Positions 13,310 to 25,243 are shown, counted from the stretch's first letter. The stretch: 64,000 nucleotides of DNA from Tetmemena sp. SeJ-2015 (GCA_027382625.1 JAJKFJ010021118.1:62001-126000); one strand, 5' to 3'. Notes: generated from the letters alone by a model not told the origin. Numbers and translations: made by a program.

Positions 13310-14697
13310 ATGATCAAGCTCTCACTAGCAGTTCTTGCCCTCCTAAACTTCATCAGCTCAAATTTTCAAGTTTTTAATTTAAAAATTTTAAAGAGTTTAT
13401 TGACCTCCAGTGTCTCAGCTGCCCCTAAGATTGGGTACAAGAAACTGGGTTAGTTCAATCACCCGAGTCCCGCCTTCGTCAGAGTGGCAAAGTTCCCTGG
13501 CCAGAAAGACCACCTCATGCTCTCAGAGTTCACTGTCTTCGGCAAGGGTAAGGTTCACGTTATTCCCTTAAATTTATAAATTTTATCTCTATTATTCCCA
13601 ACATTGGCGACTACCTGACCTCAGGATCCTTCTCGAACGTGCAGTCCACAACACTCTCTGATGTGTTCACATGGCCCAACAACATCGACGTCGTCCCTCA
13701 GTCAGTCTTCGGCTCCTCGGTCAACGCCATCTCCGTCCCCGACGGCTTCCTCGTTCCCTTCCACAACAAAGGACAGGTCTATATCATTACCACTGACCCT
13801 GCTGACCTCACCAAGGCTCTCGGAACCTACCAACTCACCACTCAAAAGTCAGGCTACTTCTACCACGTCGGCTAGTGGCTCGACATGAACGGAGACGGTC
13901 GCCTTGACTACCTCACTGCTAGATCCAACGCTGCTGCTAACAAGGGAGAGATGCTCTGGCTTGAGCATCCTGAGGAGGGTCTTTAGAAGATTCCTTGGGT
14001 TGAGCATGTCATTGCCACTCCAGGCCCAGAAGTTCAGTTTGAGGCCCACGAATTCCCAGAGTACCCTAACTCCTACATCGTCTTCTCAGCTGAGTTCTTC
14101 TCTCACAAATTACAAGTCTACGAGATCAGCAAGCAAGGCGGCACTGTCCTCAACCAGAAGCTGATAGACAGCTCACTCGACCAAGTGTACTCTGTGCAAT
14201 ACGTCGACATGGACAACGACGGTGACTTTGAACTGCTCGTCAATAATCATGAATCTACCAACTCCAAAGCTGGCGTGTTCCTTTTCCAAGCCCCTCAGCC
14301 CAAGGACTTCTTCACCGGCGACTATGTTCGCTCCACTATTGCTACTGGATTCAAGAATGCCTTCTCTCTCTCCATGAACAACATGTGCCCAGGCTTCCCC
14401 TATGCAGTTTGGCCTCAGACTAATGTTGCTACCTCCAAGCAGGGAAGCGCCTACGTTCTAGTTGCTGGCGACGGAGACTACTCAGCACATATCTTGACTC
14501 CAGAGACCAACGCCAACGGCGAGGAAGAGTACCAAATGAGCCTAATTGAAAACTTGGGAGGCACTGTTGGCTCCATCACCTACGGAGACTCCAACAACAA
14601 CGGCTGGCTCGAGTTCTACGTGCCCAACTACGACAAGAGCTACATTGAAGTATTCGAATTCTACGATGCCTCAAACACTGGATTCTTGACTGAATGA
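13310..14697 (+). CDS. Secreted FG-GAP/VCBS-repeat protein
   Basis: After removal of two IESs (57 bp at 13358, 32 bp at 13560) the frame is exactly 433 codons, giving 432 residues. The N-terminus is a signal peptide (MIKLSLAVLALLNFISSA). The body has integrin-alpha-like FG-GAP/VCBS loops with calcium-binding patterns: DMNGDGRLDYLT, DMDNDGDFELLV and DSNNNGWLEFYV. Such proteins form beta-propellers and are usually extracellular or in secretory compartments; the ligand is unknown. The GC-richer, codon-biased sequence suggests strong expression. TGA at 14695-14697. Confidence 0.85.
13358..13414 (+). other. IES, 57 bp, pointer TCA
   Basis: TCA at 13358 and 13415. The insert is AT-rich and a multiple of three, so it is inferred from composition and from the clean signal-peptide cleavage region left after excision. 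The boundary is less certain than at other sites. Confidence 0.55.
13560..13591 (+). other. IES, 32 bp, pointer TTATTCCC
   Basis: The 8-bp repeat TTATTCCC occurs at 13560-13567 and 13592-13599. Removal joins ..KVHVIP|NIGDYLT.. and clears a TGA. Confidence 0.88.
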
Positions 14698-15065
14698 GGA
14701 ATGCATGCGCTTTATGCGTGACGTGTCCCTATTTAAGCGGTACTAAATAGACAATTGATAGTCATCATTTATAATGAGAATCATAGTATGTGTATGTGCG
14801 ATTGCGTGAATGGAATGCTCTAAAACTGTAGTGAGGATCTATATATTTAGTTGCTGCTTCAAATCTTATCGAATTTATTAAATCTTAGTCAGCACTCATC
14901 ACATCTTTATTAATTTAACCAGCGCACAGCTAATTTACCACCTCACATACATAAATATTATCATTTTCATAAGTGAAGGGAAATAAATGCGACTATTGCT
15001 CACTCTCTATTTGAGTAATTTAAAGGTTTATTTCAGATTAAAATCTAAGTTATCAAATAAATAAA
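14698..15065. other. Intergenic spacer
   Basis: AT-rich region between two plus-strand genes. No gene or repeat was recognised. Confidence 0.5.
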
Positions 15066-17271
15066 ATGCTCTATCAAAACTATCTGGCTTCCTCCAAATT
15101 TACAGCCAATCAGCTAAACACAGAGACACCTAAGAACCTACTTTCCTAACAAGGAAGTAGGAATATACAAAATTCGCAACAGCTCACGCCTTCTAAGAAC
15201 AAGTTTTTGAAGTAGGTTTAGTATATGAATCAGCTGTAGAAAAGCAAGCCTAAAGTAAATAGCTCACTCCCCAATCTTAGCATCTCTAGCTTGAAACTAA
15301 AACCTATAAAAGTACCAGGAATATATCAGGCTTCTTAAATTATTCACCAAAATGAGCACTAATCCATTTCAAACTATGAAGAAGAGGGAATATCGAAGTT
15401 CAAATTAGAAAATAATGGAAGTTAGCATTCAGTAATAGGAGACAACGTCACAGTGGCCTAAGTGTAGAGTGAAAATAGCCAAGTCTTTCTTGCTCATAAG
15501 AGAGTAAATAGTTAGAAGAGTTAGTTTTAATAATCTTCTTAACTTACCCATCAGAATTAGAGTACACTCACTAACCCTTTTGACTAAATGTATGCAACTA
15601 AGAGCAAAAATTAATGCAATTGTTTTTTCTCTTAAGAATTTTTTTGAGCGAAAGTATTCATCAGTTTCCTTTAGAAGATTAGAACTCTTCTTAAGTTAAG
15701 CTCTACAAAACACACACTAACTTCAATGAACGAGGTCACTTTGTTCCTTTCCTTCAGGAGAGAGATAGTCTAGGCAGGCTCCTTGATTCAGACCCCTTGC
15801 TGCGCTAAAAGATGAGCAAAAAGGAAAAACTCATACAGAAGGGAAAGTATGTGAGACAGATTATAGCAAAGAGAGCAGTTTAAAAATAGGCTTCTCTCTT
15901 TTCCCTTAAGAACTATAACAATGACTACGCCATCAAACAGGGATCGGGAAATAAGGAGAGCCTCTTCAAAGATATAGTAAACACTACTAACCTACAATTA
16001 TGCAGTTAAGTCTTTCTTAAGGTTTAGATTAGATGGAACCTTTGACTCCAACAAGGGAATTCTACCAAAGCCAAAGATGGACATTCCATAATGGAGCATT
16101 TTCGAGGAACGAGTCAAGACCTAAACCTTTTCCTGAAACCGAAGTGATCTACAAGACATATGAGAAGAAGAACTCTACTCAAGAGTATAGATATGACACC
16201 CAAACTTTCACTGATCAGTAAATCCAGAGTACTGAAGCTACAGATTAAAGGCATAGATCTATCAACAAACTTCTTCAAGGCGAGAATTTCGAAAGCCTTG
16301 CTAAAAATATACTACTTTTTATATATGTATATATCCTAGATCATAATTTCGAGAGAAGGGTCACTCTAGACTCTTTGAATGATGAAGTATACTTGACCAT
16401 AGAAGATCTTAAACCGCTAACAAATACCTAGTTACTGCCTTTTAGGAAAATAACCCTCACGCCCTCAGTCTAAAAATCCATAGTTTTCAAAGATGTAGAC
16501 TCTAACCGTCCTGTATTTATTAAGCTGCCATCTTAGAAAGCTCTGGCTCGCATCTCCTCACCTGATTTCCTTGAAAAGTTTAGATAGCTTACCTCTGAAG
16601 TAAAGAAGGAAGTGAACAAAGGAGCAGTTTTCAGAGATAGCTAGATAAGATCAAGCAGTGAAAATAAAATCTAGAGTTTCAGAAAAAACGTGAAGCCAAG
16701 TCCTGGCACATACAGGACTGAAGATATCTAATCTATATAAGGAGACTAAACATTAAAATCAAGGAACATCCCAGCCTACTTGAAGATTGGATTTAGCTCA
16801 ACAACTTCTAAGAGTGCATCTATCTTCTCACCCTAAAAAAGTTCAACGCTTAATCTTGCACGTTCAACTGATAACTTAGACTTGGATGATTTGGTGAAGT
16901 CTTAATTTGGCAAGAGTAATCGAATGGTTTCTATCGAGAAGCAAGTTGGTAGGGACGACTAGCCCCTCCTATACGATAAGAAAGTCGTGCAGCAACTCAA
17001 CTAGCATCTTTACAAATAAGAGCAGCTAGCGAAAGAGGCGTTGATGCAGTAAAGCTAAAATGACAGTGACCATAAAAGAGTTGTTGTAATAGCCAGGAAT
17101 CTCATTTAAAAGCCGATGGTCTTCAATCCAGATAGGGCTAAAGAAAAGAAGGTCTACTTGAAGAAGAGGATCATTAATTTTAGAGAATCTATTAAGGCTT
17201 TTGTGCCAGAGAAAGGATAGCCCTTTCACTTTCCTAAGCAGTATGAAGAATAGTATCATCAGAATGAATGA
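15066..17271 (+). CDS. Hypothetical Q/S/K-rich protein
   Basis: The ATG at 15066 opens a frame rich in Gln (mostly TAA/TAG), Ser, Asn and Lys. Frame changes near 15610-15650 and 15990-16035 mark probable IESs; the long frame beginning near 16033 then runs to TGA 17269-17271. About 700 residues, basic and mainly disordered, with helical charged stretches toward the C-terminus. A TA-rich run at 16310-16335 may be another IES. No known domain is seen. A similar composition occurs in the neighbouring gene at 8553. Confidence 0.6.
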
Positions 17272-17379
17272 TTTATAACTTTTATTTTCCCTTCAAATCT
17301 TTGTTGAATTATTTCAATCTTAAAATAGACATGGATTGAATTTCGAAAATTTTAAATCAGAGTATACAGTGATGGATCA

Positions 17380-18591
17380 TCAGAATTTGCCAATTATCTA
17401 TCTACTGCCGACTTGATTGCTTCTAATTACGAGCAGAGACTACGAAAGATTGTCGCTGTGCATCTTATTTTGCAGTTTACCTTAATTAGTCTGCTACTCT
17501 CCTTGAATGAGTGCGCTAACTGAAATAACCTTGTCTCCTAATAGCTTTTCATTTGCCTGCTAGACAGCTTTTAATTGAGCCTCCTCGTTAAATTATAAAT
17601 TATTGAATGCTACAACAGCACTTGAATTCGCTTAGTTTAGTGACAGGTGTTAAATTCTCCCAAAAGCTGTGAAGAACATCTTCAGACTCTGCTCTGTTGC
17701 GGCTAAAGGAAGATTGCTAACCTAGATTTAGAATATTTGGCCAGAGTTTGAAGTTCTCACTGGCATAGGTAACTTTTAACCTGAGTTGTTTGCACTTGAA
17801 GAGGCGCTATTAATAGAGTGCTGCAAAATGTTCTTCGCTCCCTAAGAAATTTTAAGGTAAGGCGTTGCACTAATCATTCTGATCTTCCTGTTATTAGAAG
17901 CCTTCTAAATTATCAAAGGTGCAATTTCCTCCTCCTCTTCATGGTCTTCATAAAAATTGTTATCATTTTCGAAGTCAATCTCCTCATCCTCTGTTTCAAA
18001 AAATTAATCTTTACTTGAGACTTGAATAATCAAGGTTCTCCTGAGCTCTCTTAAGCCTGTCAAAAACTCCACCTTTGGACACCTACATTTACGAGTTTTA
18101 AGACAAAGCTGATTTGGCCATCTATGTATTCTTTGTGGTATTTGCTTTAATCTACTTGTTAATTATGCTGAGTGGATTGAAAGCCCCTCTTTGCCTCTCT
18201 TCCATTGAGTTTTTTAAAATACCTTTTGGCTTATCCATGTTAGTAGATGCACTAGGTACTTGTTGTTATTATCTTTTATTGATTTGGCTGATAATGTCAT
18301 CAGTATTGACCATAGACACCACACTCTTCTATTGGTAAGTGCTCTAGTCATTACTCCTGAGACTTATAACTTTCTGGGTAGGAATTTGACCCGCACTTAT
18401 CATATTTGCTTAAGGAAGCTTGATCTGCTTGGCCTTTATCAAGTCTCTCAAATTTGAACTATGATCTTTTTAAAAATCAGTTTATAGTCTTACTTTTGTT
18501 ACATTGGCTCTACCACCAAGCTTTCTTCAAGTTATGTAGTCTGTGACTCTCTGATGCTTTTTATTGAGATTGTCTTTTGCTGGCTTCTCAT
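17380..18591 (-). CDS. RRM-domain RNA-binding protein
   Basis: Read from the ATG at 18591 with TAA/TAG as Gln. The N-terminal half is polar and disordered, with a GGVFDRLKRAQ motif near 18070, then an acidic stretch (EEIDFEND, HEEEEE, about 17930-17990). The C-terminal half is an RRM (about 17735-17500): RNP2-like IQVSNLPLAATEQSLKMFF, TAFGRIQHLSL and SSAVVAFNN. RNP1 is degenerate. The last residues run into TGA at 17380-17382. An 11-bp insert flanked by CAAG (18517/18528) restores frame near the N-terminus; another insert lies at about 18000-18020. The short GGVF(D/E)RL motif also occurs in mRNA-export and RNA-binding proteins. The opposite strand has misleading hydrophobic frames. Confidence 0.75.
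18517..18527 (-). other. Very short IES, 11 bp, pointer CAAG
   Basis: CAAG at 18517-18520 and 18528-18531. Removing 11 bp restores the frame near the N-terminus of the RRM gene (..TTQL|GGRANV..). Confidence 0.5.
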
Positions 18592-18694
18592 TTTCTTTAA
18601 TTTACTTATTATTAAATTATATAATAATGTAGAAGAAGAGTTCAATATACTTTTGAATTTGAATTAATAACTTTAATAGAGTAATATTCCCGCA

Positions 18695-21274
18695 ATGGAG
18701 TCCAGCAACCAAAATTCTAAGAAAATAGACAAGTCCAAAAAGTCTAAGAAGAGAGGCCAAGAAGGATAGAGATAGCAGAATCAGAGTTCAGACGAGGAGG
18801 AACAAAATTATGACTCAAGAGTGGAGAATAAAAATTACAGTAAACAGAGGTTGAAAGACTAGGTGATGGACGAAAGTTTCGAAAGGATTGCTGGAGGGGA
18901 GGAGCTAGATTCAGAAGAGGAAGCCATTCTATAAGTTCTCAAGCAAGAAGAAGAGGCTGTCTTCTAATAAGTTTAATAGCTGTAGTCAAAGTTGATTACT
19001 TTCTTACTTACTCTATTTTTTAAGAACAGTAAGGTAGTTCCACAGTAGAAGTAAATTGCTTTGAGCTCATAGGACTAAAACCTACTTAACATGTTCTTTA
19101 ACATAATAATAGTTAAGGAATTAAGATCCCCTAACGGGCATATAATACTTAATCGATTTAAAGTAATTCACAGGCGTAACTCCTTCATCAGTTGTGCCAC
19201 GTCACCGCGAAAGCCCAACGTCAGTTAATTAGGATGAGCACTACATCCCTTTATAGAGATGGAGAGGATCTCTACGTGGTCTTGCCAATCTAGCTCCATT
19301 GATTGTCGACATGAAATCCACCGGCTTTCCCAGAGGTCGCCGCAAAAACCCAACATCCAATGCTGATCAGGCGCGGAACAGGGAGGAAAAAATAGCAACC
19401 GGTTTCTTTAACATAAATAACTCTACCCACGCTTAAAATTAGCAGCCATCCTCATCCATTTAATTCAACTCAAATCCATTCTAGAAGCAGTTTAAAGATG
19501 AGAGAGTTAAGATTCTTGAGTTTAGATTAGTCAATGAAAATGTCTAACCTTAGGATATGATGGTTAATTAGAGATAAAAGGAAGAGGATACAGACTTGAA
19601 TCAGCTTATTTAATCAGGAATAAATACTTTAGTACCTTTATAATTTAAGGAGTCCTGAATCTGCTAAGAGATTAAATCCAAGATGACAGGATTGCAAGTT
19701 AAGAGCAGAAAGTTAAGCTTGGCTCTTCTTCTCTCACTAATTTCAGCGAAGATATGAAGACCAACTTCAACGATGGTAGAAGAATTTATGTGAACAGACT
19801 AGTCTATTATCCAGATAAAGCAATTGAAGAGCACATGCTTTCTTTTAAGTAGTTGATGTATAAAGATCTAGGTATAGATGGGAAACTGAGAGGTAGCTCA
19901 GGTATCAAGAGAGCAATTCTTACCTCAATGGTTTTTTAGTTTGATCTAATTAGCTAGCTAGTAGAAGAAAAAGTGCCTGTAAGTTTCAACCTTCTTTTAT
20001 CCTGATATTGTAATAGATGACTATATTTCTTGAGAGAAATCGAGATGATAGAGGATCGCTGGTAGAATACAAAGATGATTACAATATCAACTTAGTGTTT
20101 CAGCAGAAGTTTGGGTCACTAAACTATGGAGTATTCCACCCTAAGCTAATTATGTATGAGTTCGATGATCGACTAAGAGTCATCGTCAGCAGTGCCAATA
20201 TTTATGTACCTGACTGGGAAGACCTCTCCAATGTCATTTGGTTCTAAGATTTCTTCAAGATTCAAAAGAACAAGTCTGCTGCAACTTAAGAACAGCAGAA
20301 GAAGAATACTAAATTAGATGTTGTGATGAGAGATGAAGCAGTGGAAGAAGAAAAGAAAAGTAGTAGTCAAAGACTAGATGATAATAATGTCGAATCCTAA
20401 CTTGGAGAGTATATCTCTTCAAAAGAACCCAATAGATTCACATAACTGGATGCCAATGATTTTAAATCTTACCTTTGGACGTACCTTGAAGCGATGAAGC
20501 CAAAGTCAGTCACACAAAGGGAGATTTTTAGACAGAAAATTGACTTAGACTTATTTGATTTCTCTCAGCCAGGTGCTTTTTTAGTTGGGTCTTTGAATGG
20601 GAGATTCTATGGGAAAAATATCAGCAGATATGGCTAACCTAGGCTGAACCAAATCTCAGGGCTCTCAAAAACTCCCAAGACAGTCACCTATTAAACTTCA
20701 TCCCTTGGAAAACTGAACACTAAGTTTCTTTCTGAATTATATCAGCAGTTTGACTAGAGAGTGCTCAAGAGTGAAGAGATTGAGAAGTATTTGAGAATAA
20801 TATTTCCAACGACTGGCTATGTAGCTACTAGTCACCTAGGCATAGAAGGAGCTTCAAGTATTATACTTTAGGAAGCCTACTGGAACAATCCTGGCTTTCC
20901 TAGGAGATCATTCTGCAAACAAGAAGCCAAAATTGTTTTCAGCATCATTAATTTTAATTAAAGAAGGTAGAAATAAAGCGCTTGATAAGAATTTGTTTCA
21001 CACTAAGTTTATGATAGTCACAGAACATGGAAAAGAGGAGGAAATAGATGATGATACCTGTCTTTATTTTGGATCGCATAATTTATCAGGAGGTGCTTGG
21101 GGGAACTACGAGAAGAATGGATCACAGATTGCGATCGCGAACTGGGAGCTTGGAGTCATGTTTGGACCACAAAGAGGGAGCAAGGCTATGAAGTAAAAAA
21201 TGGTGAAAAATATGGTGCTCAAATATCCTCCAGAGAAGTATAACCCAAACAGAGACTATCCCTTCTATTCTTGA
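18695..21274 (+). CDS. TDP1: Tyrosyl-DNA phosphodiesterase 1 (TDP1) family
   Basis: Nuclear repair enzyme that hydrolyses 3'-phosphotyrosyl bonds left by topoisomerase I. The N-terminus (18695-19090) is charged and disordered. The catalytic part carries the two HKD motifs of the phospholipase-D superfamily: FHPKLIMYE..VIVSSANIYVPDW (about 20137-20215) and FHTKFMIV..YFGSHNLSGGAWG (about 20997-21105), in the order and spacing of TDP1. A 310-bp GC-rich IES with 13-bp pointers (19094), a 38-nt GT-AG intron (19979-20016) and a 25-bp IES (20931) interrupt it; one more insert of length 2 mod 3 lies at 19660-19750. Ends at TGA 21272-21274. Roughly 700 residues. Confidence 0.9.
19094..19403 (+). other. 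IES, 310 bp, 13-bp pointer, GC-rich core
   Basis: TTCTTTAACATAA occurs at 19094-19106 and 19404-19416. Excision gives a continuous frame in TDP1 (..LLNMFFNI|NNSTHAQ..). Unlike the other IESs the core (about 19180-19400) is GC-rich and contains a short inverted repeat (AGAGATGGAGAGGATCTCT around 19257), so it may be a decayed mobile or structured element. Confidence 0.88.
19979..20016 (+). other. GT-AG intron, 38 nt
   Basis: Begins GTAAGT and ends TAATAG. Splicing joins ..EEKVP|MTIFLERN.. in frame, while unspliced sequence meets TGA. A TGTAA repeat is also present at both ends, but using it as a pointer does not restore frame. Confidence 0.75.
20931..20955 (+). other. IES, 25 bp, pointer AATT
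   Basis: AATT at 20931-20934 and 20956-20959. Removal connects ..KQEAKI|KEGRNKAL.. just before the second HKD motif of TDP1. Confidence 0.7.
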
Positions 21275-21532
21275 ATATTTTGCTAGCTGAAGCAATATGT
21301 AGCTGTATTATTTGTACTTAATTTAATAATTAACTTTAAATGTTAAATTTTAATCTTAAGATAGGTGCATAGATTGTATGTATCTTGTTTAAATAAGTTG
21401 ATATTAGGTTTATACAGCATTTATAATATCTGATATTACTAGGCATATGATAAAAGAAAAATTGAGGTGTGTTTGGCAAATGAGTCACTTCCTTATTCCT
21501 TATCACATTTTTTAAATAACAGGGATGTGTTT

Positions 21533-22547
21533 TCAAAAGAGTCTGTTCATAAGTCCATAGAAAAATCCTTGGTTAGTGCTGCTAGTACTAGATTTGTTAT
21601 GCTGTTATTAAATTTTAGGGACTTAAACAAAGTTGGCAGAGGAGCCACTGCCAGACTCGCCCTCCATTTCGTAAATGGTGTGCATGTATTGGGATTGCAC
21701 GATAGTCATGTTGAGGAGGTTTTCACTTTTATTTCTGAGAGATTCGAGGGTGGGTAGCCTGGACTGCTATTCAGTCCTTTCATCTTGGCTGATTTCAGAG
21801 CTAGATGAGTCCTCACTCAAACTGAGGCTATAATCGAAGCCGCCTTACTCTTAGTGAGAGTAGTGGGAGCTGTAGACTGAGATGTTCTCCATGTCTTTCA
21901 CTGCTTCCTTGCACTCCACAGTGTGCAAAAAAAACTATTATAAAATATTATATGCATGAAGTTAACATCTAGCACGCGGCCGCAGAACATCTTTGAGCCA
22001 TCAGAGGGTGAGTTGAATATCTCCATCAGTCCCTCAAATTTGAATAACATTATAAAACCTGATGAATATAGAATGACTTGCCATCTTCTGGGTCGTTATT
22101 CTTAGATTGGATCATTGACTCCTCCTCTCTTTTGAGCAGCTGTTCGAAATGGTGCTTCTTTTGCTATTCAATCCTACAAAGAGAGTAAATGAGTATTGTG
22201 TTTTCATTTTTGAGAGACTTACAGGAATATGTATCTTGTGATGTAGATGTCATGTGAATAAATCTATTATCATAAATAACAATATGATGAGACAAGTAAT
22301 TTTTGGAAAGGTCTGAGAAGCTGCTGATACTGTCTCTGTCTAGTTGAGAGATGGTAGTGTATTTTTGCGCTGCCTTGTTGAGCTATTTGGCCCTGAGGTG
22401 CGTTCTACACAGACAATTATTTTCAAAGGATGATATTCGTAGTCAACTTACAAAATTCTTTTTCTTGTTAACGACTTCGTTGATGCGTTGTGAGTCCTTG
22501 GTTAGGTACGCCTTGGTACGCACAACGAAAGTTTAAAGCGCTTTCAT
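21533..22547 (-). CDS. Hypothetical protein, acidic/serine-rich C-terminus
   Basis: ATG at 22547 (MKALQTFVVRTKAYLTKDS..). A 27-bp insert flanked by CAAA (22424/22451) restores frame. A helical, charged middle follows, with EQQKKHHFEQLLKREEESM around 22120-22185. The C-terminal part (from about 21920) is Ser/Glu-rich and low-complexity, ending at TGA 21533-21535. Further inserts lie near 22040-22070 and 21910-21960, and a possible GT-AG or pointer-bounded segment lies at 22180-22230. About 300 residues; not recognised. Confidence 0.55.
22424..22450 (-). other. IES, 27 bp, pointer CAAA
   Basis: CAAA at 22424-22427 and 22451-22454 (TTTG on the coding strand). Removal clears a TGA and continues the frame ..KKNF|ENNCLCRTHL... 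Confidence 0.6.
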
Positions 22548-23015
22548 TTTACCTGTTTCTTATTATTGCTCAAATTTAAAGAATATTTTCTGATTAAAAC
22601 AAAAGTTTAAGTTCTGAGAAATAAAGATCAAACTCTGATTCACAGTAAATAATTTAAAGAGAGTTTTTTTTTCTTATTTAAGATTAAATGTGGAATATAA
22701 TGATCCTAATTGAAGCCGAATTTATATATTTTAAAAGGCCGTCACAAAGGTGAATCCAAATTATTTTAAGCTTAGTTTTAATTAAAACAGAATTCATCAC
22801 ACCCACTCGATCGCAATCAAACACTGATGAGCCAGCTATTCAGTACTTAACATCCCCAAATAACTCAGTCATCACAGAAATTAACTGAACAAATTTACTG
22901 ATAAATTTCATCTTTTCTTAAAATTGAGGGGGTGCTTTAATACAGAAACAGAAAGAATTTGATAGTTATTAGATCTAATTGATACTTTATTCTTGTTAAG
23001 AAGCTCCAAATTTAA
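22548..23015. other. Intergenic spacer, nothing recognised
   Basis: AT-rich DNA between two convergent/tandem minus-strand genes. No convincing coding region, RNA gene or repeat is seen. Confidence 0.5.
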
Positions 23016-25172
23016 TCATAATTGAGGAACGAATGGGAAATATCCCTCCGTGCCATTCACTCTGAATCTGCTTTAAAGCTTTAAGATAGTTCTAAGAGCG
23101 TTAGGGTTTCCAGCTCTGGCTCTTCTAGTGAGGCCGTTTGAAACATCCCAAAATAGCATGCTCTTAGCTCTTTCCTCGGCTTCTTGAGAGCCATCTAGTA
23201 CCATTCCAAAGCCTCCATTAGTTGCTTTACCCCAGCCAGTACCTCCTCCGTTGTGAAGAGACACCCAACTGGCTCCTCTCATAGCATCGCCGATAACATT
23301 TTAAGTTGCCATGTCTGCTGTGATTTATGAACCGTCATAGATGTTTGAAGTCTCTCTAAGTGGGGCATCTGTGCCTGAGACATCATGATGATCTCTTCCA
23401 ATAACAATAGGTGACTTTATTATTCCATCTCTAACAGCTCTATTCATCCTAACTGCGCACTCTATTCTTCCCTCGCAGTCAGAGTAGAGGATTCTGGCTT
23501 GAGAGCCAACGGTCATCTTATTTTTCTGAGCATCTCTAATCCACACCATGTTGTTGATAATCTGCTGGTGGATTTCTGGTTCAGCAATTGCTAGCTGCTC
23601 TTCAAGTACTTTATGAGCAAGTTAATCTGTGAAAGCTAAGTCCTCAGGTTTGCCTGATGTGCAGACCCATCTGTATGGTCCAAAGCCGCAATCAAAGTAC
23701 TCAGGCCCTAAAATGTCCTCAACGTAGGATCTGTATCTAGGAGTGCCATCCTTCAACTTCACTTCTGCACCAGCAAGTTCTGCCTCATATAGGAAGGCGT
23801 TACCATAGTCAAAGAAGTACATGTTGCACCTCTCCACCAATCTATTTATAGCAGCTACTTGGCGTTTCAATGACTCACCTAGAAGTTGCTTAAAACGAGA
23901 GGGGTCAGAAACCATGAGTTCATTAGCATCTTCAAGAGACATGCCCTAGGGATAAAATCCTCCGTTGAAAGGGTTGTGCAAAGAAGTCTAATCTGATCCA
24001 AGCTCCACATCGATATCAGGACTGTCTGCCAACTTTTCCCAAAGATCAACCACATTTAATTCTCCAAAAGTGAACTAAGTAATTCAAATTTTAATTGTTG
24101 ATTGCCGATATAACCTAGAGAGACAGCCTCTTTGTTCTTCTTAGCTGACCTTATTCTGTCCATGAGTTAATTCAAGTCAGTAAATTTCTCATCCAGATAG
24201 CCTTATTCATGTCTCTTATTCAAAGCCTTGGCGTTGATCTCTGCTACTACACATATTCCACCCCCTATAGTTGTTGCCTTAGGCTGAGCACCTGACATAC
24301 CTCCAAGACCTGAAGTCACAAAAATTTTTCCCTAGAGGGTTGGGTTCTTAGGATTCTGAATCTTAGCTGCTTGAGCAACTGTGATCGCAGTACCGTGTAT
24401 GATTCCTTGAGGACCTATGTACATAAAATAGTAAGTTAAATAATTCATCCAAGATCCTGCTGTCATCTAGCCATACATAGAAACTCCAAGTGCGTAGAGG
24501 TTATTAAAATGATCTAGATCAGAGTAGATAGGGATCATCATTCCATTTGAGATTACAGCACTTGGGCTTTGTTTATGAAGCTTAGGCCAAAGACCAGTGG
24601 GATGCCCACTGTTCATATGAAGGCACTGATACTCGTTCATTTGCTGAAGGAATCTCAAAGTTATGTGGAACTGGCCCCAGTTTGAGAAAACTGCCCCGTT
24701 GCTACCATAGGTGATGAGCTCCTGAGGAAACTGAGCAACTCGAGGGTCTAAGTTATTGAGAATCATGTGCTGCATCGCCCTAGCTTCTGTGGTTCTTCCA
24801 GGGATCATGTCAAATGGGATAAGGGAAATAGAAAAGACATGTGATAGCTTGGAGATTAGTCTTGGGCATGTAATTGAACATATAGATGTGACCATACTCC
24901 TCAAGCTCCTGCCTGAATATTTTGTCGAGCTGAGGATGCAAGTCCTTGACGAAGTACTTCAAGTGATTCTTGATGGCTAGATCCTTTTCGGCTGTAGTGA
25001 GGGTGTGGTATCTCTTGGGTGCGTGATCATAGTTAGGCTCTAGTGGAGTGGCAGGAGGTAGACTAGCTATGCGGTTCTAGCTGTCGAACTGCACAGCTTG
25101 AGTGATCTCTTGGAGGACCCTGGTATAATGGGAGTTGCCTTATGAAAAATTTCTGGCTGCAAATCTTAACAT
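23016..25172 (-). CDS. UROC1: Urocanate hydratase (histidine degradation step 2)
   Basis: Converts urocanate plus water to 4-imidazolone-5-propionate using bound NAD+. After removal of three IESs (24054, 24422, 24818) the frame is exactly 687 codons, close to animal UROC1. Diagnostic blocks: IPFDMIPGRTTEARAMQHMI, LDPRVAQFPQELITYGSNG, SGHPTGLWP, SWMYIGPQGIIHGTAITV, the NAD-binding VTSGLGGMSGAQPKA, GSDQTSLHNPFNGGFYPQGM, GRDHHDVSGTDAP and SLHNGGGTGWG. Eukaryote-type architecture. It lies in tandem with imidazolonepropionase, 454 bp downstream of that gene's stop, with a dispersed repeat between. TGA at 23016-23018. Confidence 0.97.
24054..24100 (-). other. IES, 47 bp, pointer ATT
   Basis: ATT at 24054-24056 and 24101-24103. 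Removal rejoins the conserved GYIGN|VVDLWEKL segment of urocanate hydratase. Confidence 0.85.
24422..24445 (-). other. IES, 24 bp, pointer CAT
   Basis: CAT at 24422 and 24446. It is a multiple of three, but the eight extra residues fall inside the family motif TAGSxMYIGPQG, so excision is inferred from conservation. Confidence 0.75.
24818..24842 (-). other. IES, 25 bp, pointer GATA
   Basis: GATA at 24818-24821 and 24843-24846. Removal clears a TGA and gives ..NLQAI|PFDMIPGRTT.. Confidence 0.88.
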
Positions 25173-25243
25173 CTTAATCTATTCAAGTTTAGAGCGTCTA
25201 TTACTTTAATTAATAAATAATGATTTATTATAGCAAACATAGT

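Noticed and set aside
17332..18670. Plus-strand membrane protein with several in-frame TGA codons read as Trp (possible recoding or pseudogene)
   Set aside because: The minus strand carries a better explanation: an RRM protein with recognisable RNP2-like and acidic segments and a proper TGA end at 17380. The plus-strand hydrophobic runs are its shadow.
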